DNA of 22,065 nucleotides, taken from assembly GCA_938036545.1 (NCBI GenBank), contig CALHQJ010000085.1, forward strand, positions 1-22,065, written 5' to 3'. The translations under genes were made by a program, and so were the position numbers. This stretch comes from an uncultured Clostridium sp. Lineage in GTDB: Bacteria > Bacillota > Clostridia > Lachnospirales > Lachnospiraceae. Below are positions 13,516-20,749 of the stretch, piece after piece; within the stretch, counting starts at the first letter, position 1, and every line of letters begins with the position of its first letter. The notes beneath the pieces are model-generated. The model was not told the DNA's origin, made no database searches, and was given only the letters and a program-made list of their open reading frames with translations.

Positions 13516-13626
13516 GGATTGTTACTTTAATTAGGCAAGACCTGGATCATACAACAGCAGGCTTTTATATATGTTTTTGCAAAACTATATAAGGGGCAGT
13601 TAGTGTATGATGAGGTCTTTTTTTGT
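13516..13626 (+). promoter_or_regulatory. RAT antiterminator + terminator leader, copy 2
   Basis: The RAT at 13516-13542 matches copy 1 at 25 of 27 positions. Its GGCAAGACC end overlaps a terminator 5' arm (13537-13552) that pairs with 13605-13618 (GTATGATGAGGTCT), followed by about eight T. The AT-rich hairpin in the loop (about 13567-13592) is conserved too. It controls the PTS gene, the second glycosidase and licT, so LicT is predicted to control its own gene. Confidence 0.92.
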
Positions 13627-13739
13627 CCCCTGAAACAGGATTCCGGAAGTACTGTCAGGGGAGACAAGAGGATGCCGCAGGCGCAGCTTCCCTGACTCTG
13701 GCCAGGTGAGGGAGCACGCAGATTACAAGGAGGAAGAAC
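13627..13739 (+). promoter_or_regulatory. Extra structured leader before the PTS gene
   Basis: Beyond the RAT terminator, copy 2 carries about 110 nt absent from copy 1. Two hairpins are visible: 13627-13638 with 13652-13661 (CCCCTG/CAGGGG, 2-nt bulge) and 13689-13712 (TCCCTGACTCTGG/CCAGGTGAGGGA, imperfect). AAGGAGG at about 13727-13733 then precedes the ATG. No T-run follows either hairpin; they may tune mRNA stability or translation of the permease. Confidence 0.5.
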
Positions 13740-15701
13740 ATGGCAAGTAAGTATGATGGACTGGCTAGGATTATTATCCAGAATGTAGGAGGTAAGGGAA
13801 ATGTGATCAGCCTTACCCACTGTATTACCCGCCTTCGTTTCCGTTTAAAGGATGAAAGCAAGGCAAACACAGATGTATTAAAGCAGACTGACGGCGTTGT
13901 AACCGTAATTCAGAGCGGTGGACAGTATCAGGTGGTCATTGGCAACCACGTTCCTGATGTTTTCGCAGCAGTAAATGACATTGGTAAATTCTCAACAGGC
14001 GCTGCTGCCGGAGAAGGAGAGGATGTTGGAGGTAAAAAGCAGGGACCGGTAGCGGTTCTGATTGATACGCTGTCTGGAGTATTTACTCCCATACTGGCTC
14101 TTTTGTGTGCTACAGGTATCATTAAAGGTCTTTTGGGACTGGCGGTATTTTTATTAGGCAATGAGTTTAAAAGCACAGGTATTTACATGATTTTATATGC
14201 AATTGGCGACGGATTTTTCTATTTCCTGCCAATGATGCTGGCTTACTCTTCTGCCCAGAAGTTTAAACTGAATCATTTTACCGCTATGTCGATTGCAGCA
14301 GCATTCCTGTATGCAGAAGTGAAGTTTCCGGCCATGGCGTCCGGCGAAGCAATTATGACTGTATTTTCCGGTACATTCTTAGAGACTGGTGTATACAAGA
14401 CTTTTGCAGGAATTCCCATTATCTGGCCTGCAGCAGGATACGGTTCTTCTGTAGTCCCCATTGTATTCTCCGTCTGGTTTGCAGCTAAGATTGAGAAATT
14501 CTGGAAAAAATATATTCCGGATGTGATTAAGAGCTTTATGATTCCGCTTTTAACCCTGATTGTTGCAGTTCCGCTGTCCTTTTTATTAATCGGACCGGTT
14601 GCTTCCTGGGTAGGAGACGGCATTGGCTGGATTTGCCAGAGCATTTACAACATCAGCCCAATGGTGGCAGGCGCATTTATCGGATTTATCTGGCAGATTC
14701 TGGTTATTTTCGGTCTTCACTGGGGCTTGATTCCGGTTATGTTTAATAACTATGCTACAATGAAATACGATAAGTTCCTGGTGGCAAACTTTGTAGCTTC
14801 CTTTGCACAGACAGCAGTTGTATTGGCTATGATGATTAAGACCAGGGATAAGAAGCTGAAAACCCTGGCTATGCCGGCGTTTATTTCCGGTATCTGCGGC
14901 GTTACCGAGCCTGCCATTTATGGTATTACCCTTCCAAAGAAGCTTCCATTTTATATTTCCTGCGGCGCTTCCGCAGTAGGCGGTGCCTTAGTAGGAGCTT
15001 TGGACATTACCAAGTATATGTCCGGCGGCCTTGGAGTATTTGGTCTTCCTTGTTTTATTCCAGGAGAAGAATCCATTGCAGCCCTTGGAATTACCGATGT
15101 GCTCTATGATATTAAGATGATCCTGATTGTAGTGGCAATTACAATGGTAGTTGCATTTGTTGCAACCATGATTCTGTACAAAGAGGAAGAGCCGAAGGCA
15201 GAGAAGAAGGAAGCTCCAAAGGCAATGGAAAAGGCAGAAATTGCCGGTGAAGAGGGTACCGTTATGGCTCCCATTACTGGACGTGTGATTCCGTTATCCG
15301 AGGTAAAGGATGAAGCATTTTCTTCTGGCGCTTTGGGAAAGGGCGTTGCAATTGTTCCGGCAGAGGGAAAAGTGTATGCTCCCTGTGACGGCGTGGTTTC
15401 CGCACTGTTTCCAACCGGCCACGCAATCGGCATTACCGGAACAAACAAGGCTGAAGTTCTGATGCATATCGGTATGGATACCGTAAAGCTGGACGGCAAG
15501 TTTTTCCATATTAAAACCCAGGCCGGAGCCACAGTTAAGACTGGCGATCTGCTGGTAGAATTCGACATGGAAGAGATTAAAAAGGCCGGTTATGATGTAA
15601 CAACACCGGTATTAATTACCAATTCTATGGAATTTGTAGATGTATCCGGTGAAGTAAATAAGGATGTAAAAGCCGGAGAGCCTTTAATTTCAATTATCTG
15701 A
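13740..15701 (+). CDS. bglP: Beta-glucoside PTS permease, IIBCA
   Basis: This 653-aa membrane permease imports and phosphorylates beta-glucosides (BglP/BglF family). Domains run IIB, IIC, IIA. IIB (1-90) has the phosphorylated cysteine C28 in 'THCITRLRFRL'. IIC (about 105-480) has about ten membrane segments and the substrate motif 'GVTEPAIYG' (387-395). A charged Glu/Lys/Ala linker (about 482-505) leads to the IIA domain (about 510-653), of the IIA-Glc type, with active H576 in 'EVLMHIGMDTVKL' and a second histidine in 'PTGHAIGI'. Besides transport, such permeases phosphorylate LicT/BglG when no substrate is present, blocking antitermination. The gene follows RAT copy 2 and is 13 nt from the second glycosidase. 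The exact sugar (cellobiose, salicin, arbutin) cannot be read from sequence. Confidence 0.94.
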   Translation: MASKYDGLARIIIQNVGGKGNVISLTHCITRLRFRLKDESKANTDVLKQTDGVVTVIQSGGQYQVVIGNHVPDVFAAVNDIGKFSTGAAAGEGEDVGGKKQGPVAVLIDTLSGVFTPILALLCATGIIKGLLGLAVFLLGNEFKSTGIYMILYAIGDGFFYFLPMMLAYSSAQKFKLNHFTAMSIAAAFLYAEVKFPAMASGEAIMTVFSGTFLETGVYKTFAGIPIIWPAAGYGSSVVPIVFSVWFAAKIEKFWKKYIPDVIKSFMIPLLTLIVAVPLSFLLIGPVASWVGDGIGWICQSIYNISPMVAGAFIGFIWQILVIFGLHWGLIPVMFNNYATMKYDKFLVANFVASFAQTAVVLAMMIKTRDKKLKTLAMPAFISGICGVTEPAIYGITLPKKLPFYISCGASAVGGALVGALDITKYMSGGLGVFGLPCFIPGEESIAALGITDVLYDIKMILIVVAITMVVAFVATMILYKEEEPKAEKKEAPKAMEKAEIAGEEGTVMAPITGRVIPLSEVKDEAFSSGALGKGVAIVPAEGKVYAPCDGVVSALFPTGHAIGITGTNKAEVLMHIGMDTVKLDGKFFHIKTQAGATVKTGDLLVEFDMEEIKKAGYDVTTPVLITNSMEFVDVSGEVNKDVKAGEPLISII

Positions 15702-15714
15702 CAGGAGGTATCAG

Positions 15715-17142
15715 ATGGGACGTTTACCAGAAGGATTTTTATGGGGCGGCGCTACAGCCGCCAACCAGTGTGAAGGCGGATATGATAAAGGTGGAAGAGG
15801 CCTCGCCAACGTAGACCTGATTCCGTCAGGACCGGACAGAAGGCCGGTGATGCAGGGAATCCGGAAAATGCTGGAATGTGAAGAAGGGTATTTTTATCCT
15901 GGACATGAGGCTATTGACATGTTCAGCCATTTTAAAGAAGATATTGCCCTTTTTGCAGAAATGGGATTTAAGTGTTACCGTCTGTCTATTGCCTGGACCA
16001 GAATCTATCCAAACGGCTTTGACGAAGAACCAAATGAGGAAGGCCTGAGGTTCTATGAGGAACTGTTTGACGAATGCCATAAATACGGCATTGAGCCTCT
16101 GGTTACCATTGTTCATTTTGACGCTCCGGTTGCCTGTACCAAAAAGTTTGGTTCCTGGAAGAGCAGGGAGATGATCGATCTCTATGTAAAATACTGTAAA
16201 ACACTGTTTACCAGATATAAGGGGAAAGTACGTTACTGGCTGACCTTTAATGAAATTAACATGATTCTGCACCTGCCGTTTATGGCAGCGGGAATTTTGT
16301 TTGAAGAAGGGGAAAACCAGGAAGAATCCAAATACCGTGCAGCTCATCACGAGCTGGTGGCTTCTGCCATGGCAACCAGGCTTGCCCATGAAATTGATCC
16401 GGAAAACCAGGTTGGCTGTATGCTGGCAGCAGGACAGTACTATGCATATACCTGCGACCCAAGGGACCAGTTTGAAGCATTAAAAAAGAACAGGGACAAT
16501 TTCTTCTTTATTGACGTCCAGTCCAGGGGAGAGTATCCGCCATATGCCTTAAAATTTTTTGAACGGGAAGGTTATGAAATTGGAATTACAGAAGAAGATG
16601 AAAAAATCCTGGCAGAAAATCCGGTAGACTTTATTTCATTTTCCTACTATTCTTCCAGACTGACCAGCGCAGAACCGGAAAAGTATGGACAGACCTCAGG
16701 CAACGCCTTTGCAACCCTGAAAAATCCATATCTGAAGGCATCAGACTGGGGATGGCAGATTGACCCGTTGGGACTTCGGATTACCTTAAATGAACTGTAT
16801 GACCGTTACCAGAAGCCGCTCTTTATTGTAGAAAATGGCCTGGGTGCAGTGGATACTCCGGATGAAAACGGCGTCATTGATGACCAGTACCGGATTGATT
16901 ATTTAAGGACCCATATTCAGGCTATGAAAGACGCAGTAGAGATTGACGGCGTGGATCTGATGGGCTATACTCCATGGGGCTGTATTGATCTGGTATCTGC
17001 AAGTACCGGAGAAATGAAAAAACGTTATGGCTTCATTTATGTAGACAAAGATAATGAGGGAAAGGGAACCTTAAAGAGAAGCAAAAAAGCTTCCTTTGAC
17101 TGGTATAAAAAGGTCATTGCCTCTAATGGAGAAGAATTGTAG
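15715..17142 (+). CDS. GH1 6-phospho-beta-glucosidase (second)
   Basis: This 475-aa GH1 enzyme is a clear paralogue of the 11776 product, with the same start 'FLWGGATAANQCEGGYDKGG' and end 'STGEMKKRYGFIYVDKDN'. The acid/base glutamate is E180 in 'TFNEINMI' and the nucleophile E373 in 'FIVENGLG'. Differences cluster in substrate-side loops: 'HFDAPVACTKKFGSW' here against 'HYEMPLGLVKKYGAW' in the first, and a different 20-30-residue segment after the N-terminal signature. The pair may therefore split different aryl- or oligo-beta-glucoside phosphates. The ATG at 15715 follows ACAGGAGGT, 13 nt after the PTS stop, so the two are co-transcribed and co-controlled by RAT copy 2. Confidence 0.93.
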   Translation: MGRLPEGFLWGGATAANQCEGGYDKGGRGLANVDLIPSGPDRRPVMQGIRKMLECEEGYFYPGHEAIDMFSHFKEDIALFAEMGFKCYRLSIAWTRIYPNGFDEEPNEEGLRFYEELFDECHKYGIEPLVTIVHFDAPVACTKKFGSWKSREMIDLYVKYCKTLFTRYKGKVRYWLTFNEINMILHLPFMAAGILFEEGENQEESKYRAAHHELVASAMATRLAHEIDPENQVGCMLAAGQYYAYTCDPRDQFEALKKNRDNFFFIDVQSRGEYPPYALKFFEREGYEIGITEEDEKILAENPVDFISFSYYSSRLTSAEPEKYGQTSGNAFATLKNPYLKASDWGWQIDPLGLRITLNELYDRYQKPLFIVENGLGAVDTPDENGVIDDQYRIDYLRTHIQAMKDAVEIDGVDLMGYTPWGCIDLVSASTGEMKKRYGFIYVDKDNEGKGTLKRSKKASFDWYKKVIASNGEEL

Positions 17143-17171
17143 GCCCGCATTTTGGCAGAAGGAAGAACCAG

Positions 17172-18014
17172 ATGAAGGTAACACGGATTATCAATAACAA
17201 TGTAGTGGCTGCAGTAGATGATTATAACCATGAACTGGTTTTAATGGGAAGCGGCATTGGATTTAAAAAGAAAATAGGAGATTTGGTGGATCCGGACAGT
17301 GTGGAAAAGCAATTTGCCCGTTTTGACGAGCAGCAGACGCTGAATTTTCAGCGTCTGGCTCAGGAAGTTCCTTATGAGTATATGCATATGACCAATGAGA
17401 TTGTAGCCTATGCCCAGATTTCCCTTAATAAGGAGCTAAATGAAGAACTGTATATTTCCCTGATGGATCACCTGAACTTTGCTATTAACCGTATGAAACA
17501 GGGGATCTATCTGCCCAATTCCATGCTGTGGGAAATCAAGCATTATTATAACCACGAATACAGGATAGGCATGGAAGCAATTTCCATTGTAAAGAATCAT
17601 TCAGGAATCACGCTGCCTGCAGATGAGGCCGGATTTATTGCCATGCATATTTTAAATGCGGAAATGGAACTGGATATGGATCGAACCAGAATGATGACGA
17701 AAATCATACAGGATGTGTTAAATATCGTTAAGTACCATTTTAACATTCAGATTGATGAAGAATCCCTGGACTATGAACGGTTCGTCACCCATTTAAAATT
17801 CTTTATTCAGAGAGCTATGCATGAAAAAGACTCTCGCATCTGGGAAAAAAGCCTGATGGACATGATCCGGATTCAGTACATGGATGCCTATGAGTGTGCC
17901 GGAAAGGTAGCTTCTTACATTGAAAAAACGACTCCATATTCAGTACAGGAGGAAGAAATGGTGTACCTGACGGTTCATATCCAACGGCTTCAAAAGGCAT
18001 CAGAAACTGTTTGA
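17172..18014 (+). CDS. licT: LicT/BglG-family transcription antiterminator
   Basis: This 280-aa RNA-binding regulator lets polymerase pass the two RAT-linked terminators upstream when beta-glucosides are present. The N-terminal CAT RNA-binding domain (about 1-56) begins 'MKVTRIINNNVVAAVDD'; PRD1 (about 65-170) and PRD2 (about 175-280) follow. The regulatory histidines are all present at the positions known in B. subtilis LicT: H100 ('MDHLNFAI'), H159 ('GFIAMHI'), H207 ('RFVTHLKFF') and H269 ('YLTVHIQ'). This predicts dual control: HPr phosphorylation of PRD2 activates, IIB-dependent PRD1 phosphorylation inhibits. It is the third gene of the unit, 29 nt after the second glycosidase, with a modest ribosome site (GGAAGAA). 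No clear terminator follows its stop. Confidence 0.95.
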   Translation: MKVTRIINNNVVAAVDDYNHELVLMGSGIGFKKKIGDLVDPDSVEKQFARFDEQQTLNFQRLAQEVPYEYMHMTNEIVAYAQISLNKELNEELYISLMDHLNFAINRMKQGIYLPNSMLWEIKHYYNHEYRIGMEAISIVKNHSGITLPADEAGFIAMHILNAEMELDMDRTRMMTKIIQDVLNIVKYHFNIQIDEESLDYERFVTHLKFFIQRAMHEKDSRIWEKSLMDMIRIQYMDAYECAGKVASYIEKTTPYSVQEEEMVYLTVHIQRLQKASETV

Positions 18015-18049
18015 CTGTTACAAAAATGAGAGGTAAATCACAGTTTTTA

Positions 18050-18078
18050 TTGACAAAATCCGACAAAAAGCACATAAT
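18050..18078 (+). promoter_or_regulatory. Promoter of the cell-wall-binding protein gene
   Basis: TTGACA at 18050-18055 and CATAAT at 18073-18078 have a 17-nt spacer. The ribosome site GCAGGAGG is at about 18106-18113, within the ORF extension that begins at ATG 18103, supporting the downstream start at 18121. Confidence 0.75.
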
Positions 18079-18120
18079 GGACCTACATATTTCGAGAAGA
18101 CCATGCAGGAGGATTTTGAA

Positions 18121-18606
18121 ATGAAAAAAAGATTTATTAGACTTACAGCAGTACTGACAGTATCTGCCATGATGGCCCTTGCTCCAATGACCGTACTGGC
18201 AGCAGATGGTGAAGCGTCCAAGGTGTCTGTAATTGACGCCAGATCTCATGCAGAAGAGGTTTATGAATGGGAAGAGGAAAAGGTTCCGGCTCACTGGCAA
18301 AAGGACGATTATGGTACCAGATATGTGCTGGAAGATGGTACATATCTGGCTAATGTGTGGTTCCAGACAGCAAACGGCAACTGGTATTTCCTAGATGAAA
18401 ACGGTTATCAGGTAATCAGATGGCAGAACATTGACGGAGTGGATTATTATTTTGAGCAGGACGGCCATATGCTGATTGGATGGCAGAAGATTGAAGGAAG
18501 CTGGTATTTCTTTGAATTTAAGCCGGACAGCAGCAGAGGACTGATGTATGAGTCCAAAATGGCTCCTGATGGAAGAATGGCTGATGGAGAAGGCGTTCTG
18601 TTTTAA
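18121..18606 (+). CDS. Small secreted protein with cell-wall-binding repeats
   Basis: This 161-aa protein has a signal peptide (basic 'MKKRFIRL', hydrophobic core, likely cleavage after VLA at about residue 27). The mature part contains two or three choline-binding/cell-wall-binding-type repeats: 'NVWFQTANGNWYFLDENGYQ', 'RWQNIDGVDYYFEQDGHM' and 'GWQKIEGSWYFFE', each with the Trp-Gly-aromatic-Tyr-Phe spacing that stacks into a beta-solenoid. Nothing catalytic is visible; with so few repeats it may be an adhesion or wall-associated accessory protein. ATG at 18121 is preferred to 18103, because GCAGGAGG lies inside the longer reading. It has its own promoter and terminator. Function unknown. Confidence 0.8.
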   Translation: MKKRFIRLTAVLTVSAMMALAPMTVLAADGEASKVSVIDARSHAEEVYEWEEEKVPAHWQKDDYGTRYVLEDGTYLANVWFQTANGNWYFLDENGYQVIRWQNIDGVDYYFEQDGHMLIGWQKIEGSWYFFEFKPDSSRGLMYESKMAPDGRMADGEGVLF

Positions 18607-18648
18607 AATGAACTGTCCTGAATAAGTATTCTAAAATAATAGGATAAG

Positions 18649-18683
18649 ATGCCGGAGGGGTGAAAACCTGCTCCGGCATTTTC
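18649..18683 (+). terminator. Intrinsic terminator
   Basis: A 9-bp GC-rich stem pairs 18649-18657 (ATGCCGGAG) with 18671-18679, extendable by an inner GG/CC pair, followed by TTTTCG. It ends the cell-wall-binding gene before the topoisomerase promoter. Confidence 0.85.
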
Positions 18684-18710
18684 GTAGTAACCGCCTCAGA
18701 GGAAAATCCC

Positions 18711-18740
18711 TTGCCAAACCGGTTGGTTTGTGTGTATAAT
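18711..18740 (+). promoter_or_regulatory. Promoter of the topoisomerase pair, with palindrome
   Basis: TTGCCA at 18711-18716 and TATAAT at 18735-18740 have an 18-nt spacer. Between them CAAACC-GGTT-GGTTTG (18715-18730) is a perfect inverted repeat around GGTT, a possible operator. Topoisomerase genes are often supercoiling-sensitive, and the slightly long spacer would fit that; this is inference. Confidence 0.65.
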
Positions 18741-18818
18741 TGGTAACGTTGGTGTGCTGTCCTAAATCATCGGCAGCTTCCCAGCATGGATGGATTTTAC
18801 AAGATATGGAGGGGCATA

Positions 18819-20738
18819 ATGGCTAGTACACAGTATAATGCGGACAGTATTACCGTCTTAGAGGGATTAGAAGCGGTCAGAAAACGGCCTGGCATGTATA
18901 TCGGCGGCGTTGGAACCAAGGGGTTAAACCATCTGGTTTATGAGATCGTGGATAATGCAGTAGACGAGCATCTGGCAGGAGCATGCAGCCAGGTTTGGGT
19001 AACGCTGGAAGCAGATGGCTCCTGTACCGTAAAGGACAATGGAAGAGGAATCCCAGTTGGACTGCATAAAAAAGGGATTTCTGCAGCCAGAGTGGTATTT
19101 TCCACGCTTCACGCAGGCGGCAAGTTTGACAACAACGCTTATAAAACCAGCGGCGGCCTTCACGGAGTAGGCTCTTCGGTAGTCAGTGCGCTGTCTGAGC
19201 GGATGGATGTGAAAATATACCGAGACGGGTATATTCACCATGACGGTTATGAGAGAGGCGTTCCAGTAGTAGAGCTGAAGGACGGCCTTCTTCCCACCAT
19301 TGGAAAAACGAAAGAAACCGGAACGGAGATTAATTTTCTGCCGGATGGAGAGATTTTTGAAAAAACCAGGTTTAAGGCTGAGTGGATCAAAAGCCGTCTC
19401 CACGAGACTGCTTATTTAAACCCCGGCCTTACCTTAAATTATGAAAATAAACGTCCAGGAGAAGAAGAAACCGTTGCTTTTTCGGAACCGGACGGAATTA
19501 TCGCATATGTAAAGGCCTTAAATGCAGGAAAGACTCCGGTTCACGATCCCATTTATTTTAAAGGTGTCATGGACAAAGTGGAAGTCGAGGTAGCGATTCA
19601 GTTCGTAGATGCCTTTGAAGAAGATATTTTAGGTTTCTGCAATAATATATTTACTCAGGAGGGCGGTACTCACCTGGTAGGCTTTAAGACCAAGTTTACA
19701 GCCTTAATTAACAGTTATGCAAAAGAATTGGGAATCTTAAAGGAAAAGGATGCCAACTTTACCGGCGCTGATACCAGAAATGGTATGACCGCAGTGGTTG
19801 CTGTAAAACATCCTGATCCGATTTTTGAGGGACAGACCAAAACCAAGCTTGCCAGTGCAGATGCTACCAGGGCTGTGTTTACAGTAGCAGGAGAAGAGCT
19901 GGAACGGTATTTTGACCGGAATTTAGAGGTATTAAAGGCGATTATTGCCTGTGCAGAAAAGTCGGCAAAAATCCGCCGTGCAGAGGAAAAGGCCAAAACC
20001 AATATGCTGACCAAGTCCAAATTTTCCTTTGACAGCAATGGAAAGCTGGCCAACTGTGAAAGCAGGGACGCTTCCAGATGTGAGATTTTTATTGTAGAGG
20101 GAGATTCTGCAGGCGGTTCTGCAAAGACGGCCAGAGACCGCCAGTATCAGGCTATTCTTCCTATCCGCGGAAAGATCTTAAATGTAGAAAAGGCTTCTAT
20201 GGACAAGGTTTTGGCAAATGCGGAAATTAAGACTATGATTAATGCCTTTGGCTGCGGCTTTTCGGAAGGTTATGGAAATGATTTTGACATTGCCAAACTC
20301 CGCTATGACAAGATTATCCTGATGACGGATGCGGACGTGGACGGAAGCCATATTGATACCCTGCTTTTGACCTTTTTATACCGGTTTATGCCAGAGCTGA
20401 TTTATAATGGCCACGTATATATTGCCATGCCGCCGCTGTTTAAGGTAGTGCCGAAACGGGGCGAAGAGCAGTATCTGTATGATGAAAAGGATTTAGAGAG
20501 GTACCGCAGAACCCATACAGGAGAATTTACCCTCCAGCGTTATAAAGGTCTGGGGGAAATGGATCCAGAGCAGCTTTGGGAAACAACTTTAGATCCGGAA
20601 AAACGGGTGTTAAAGCAGGTAGAAATCGAGGACGCCCGTATGGCTTCCGAGATTACTCAGATGTTGATGGGAAGCGATGTGCCGCCCAGAAGACAGTTCA
20701 TTTACGATCACGCAGATGAAGCAGAAATTGATGCATAA
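18819..20738 (+). CDS. Type IIA topoisomerase subunit B (ParE/GyrB)
   Basis: This 639-aa ATPase/Toprim subunit works with the product of the next gene to pass DNA duplexes through a double-strand break. The GHKL ATPase domain has 'EIVDNAVDEHLAG', 'DNGRGIP' and 'GGLHGVGSSVVSALS'. The transducer follows, then Toprim with 'EGDSAGG' (E427) and 'DADVDGSH' (D504, D506, D508) for magnesium. The C-terminal 'QRYKGLGEMDPEQLWETT' is typical. Length fits both ParE and Gram-positive GyrB. No dnaA, recF or other origin genes flank it, so it is more likely the topoisomerase IV-type pair than the origin-linked gyrAB; this is inference. ATG at 18819 follows GGAGGGG, preferred to 18786. Confidence 0.93.
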   Translation: MASTQYNADSITVLEGLEAVRKRPGMYIGGVGTKGLNHLVYEIVDNAVDEHLAGACSQVWVTLEADGSCTVKDNGRGIPVGLHKKGISAARVVFSTLHAGGKFDNNAYKTSGGLHGVGSSVVSALSERMDVKIYRDGYIHHDGYERGVPVVELKDGLLPTIGKTKETGTEINFLPDGEIFEKTRFKAEWIKSRLHETAYLNPGLTLNYENKRPGEEETVAFSEPDGIIAYVKALNAGKTPVHDPIYFKGVMDKVEVEVAIQFVDAFEEDILGFCNNIFTQEGGTHLVGFKTKFTALINSYAKELGILKEKDANFTGADTRNGMTAVVAVKHPDPIFEGQTKTKLASADATRAVFTVAGEELERYFDRNLEVLKAIIACAEKSAKIRRAEEKAKTNMLTKSKFSFDSNGKLANCESRDASRCEIFIVEGDSAGGSAKTARDRQYQAILPIRGKILNVEKASMDKVLANAEIKTMINAFGCGFSEGYGNDFDIAKLRYDKIILMTDADVDGSHIDTLLLTFLYRFMPELIYNGHVYIAMPPLFKVVPKRGEEQYLYDEKDLERYRRTHTGEFTLQRYKGLGEMDPEQLWETTLDPEKRVLKQVEIEDARMASEITQMLMGSDVPPRRQFIYDHADEAEIDA

Positions 20739-20749
20739 GGGAGAGAGCC

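Noticed and set aside
15826..16389. 187-codon minus-strand frame opposite the second glycosidase
   Set aside because: It is an antisense reading of conserved GH1 sequence with no start signals.
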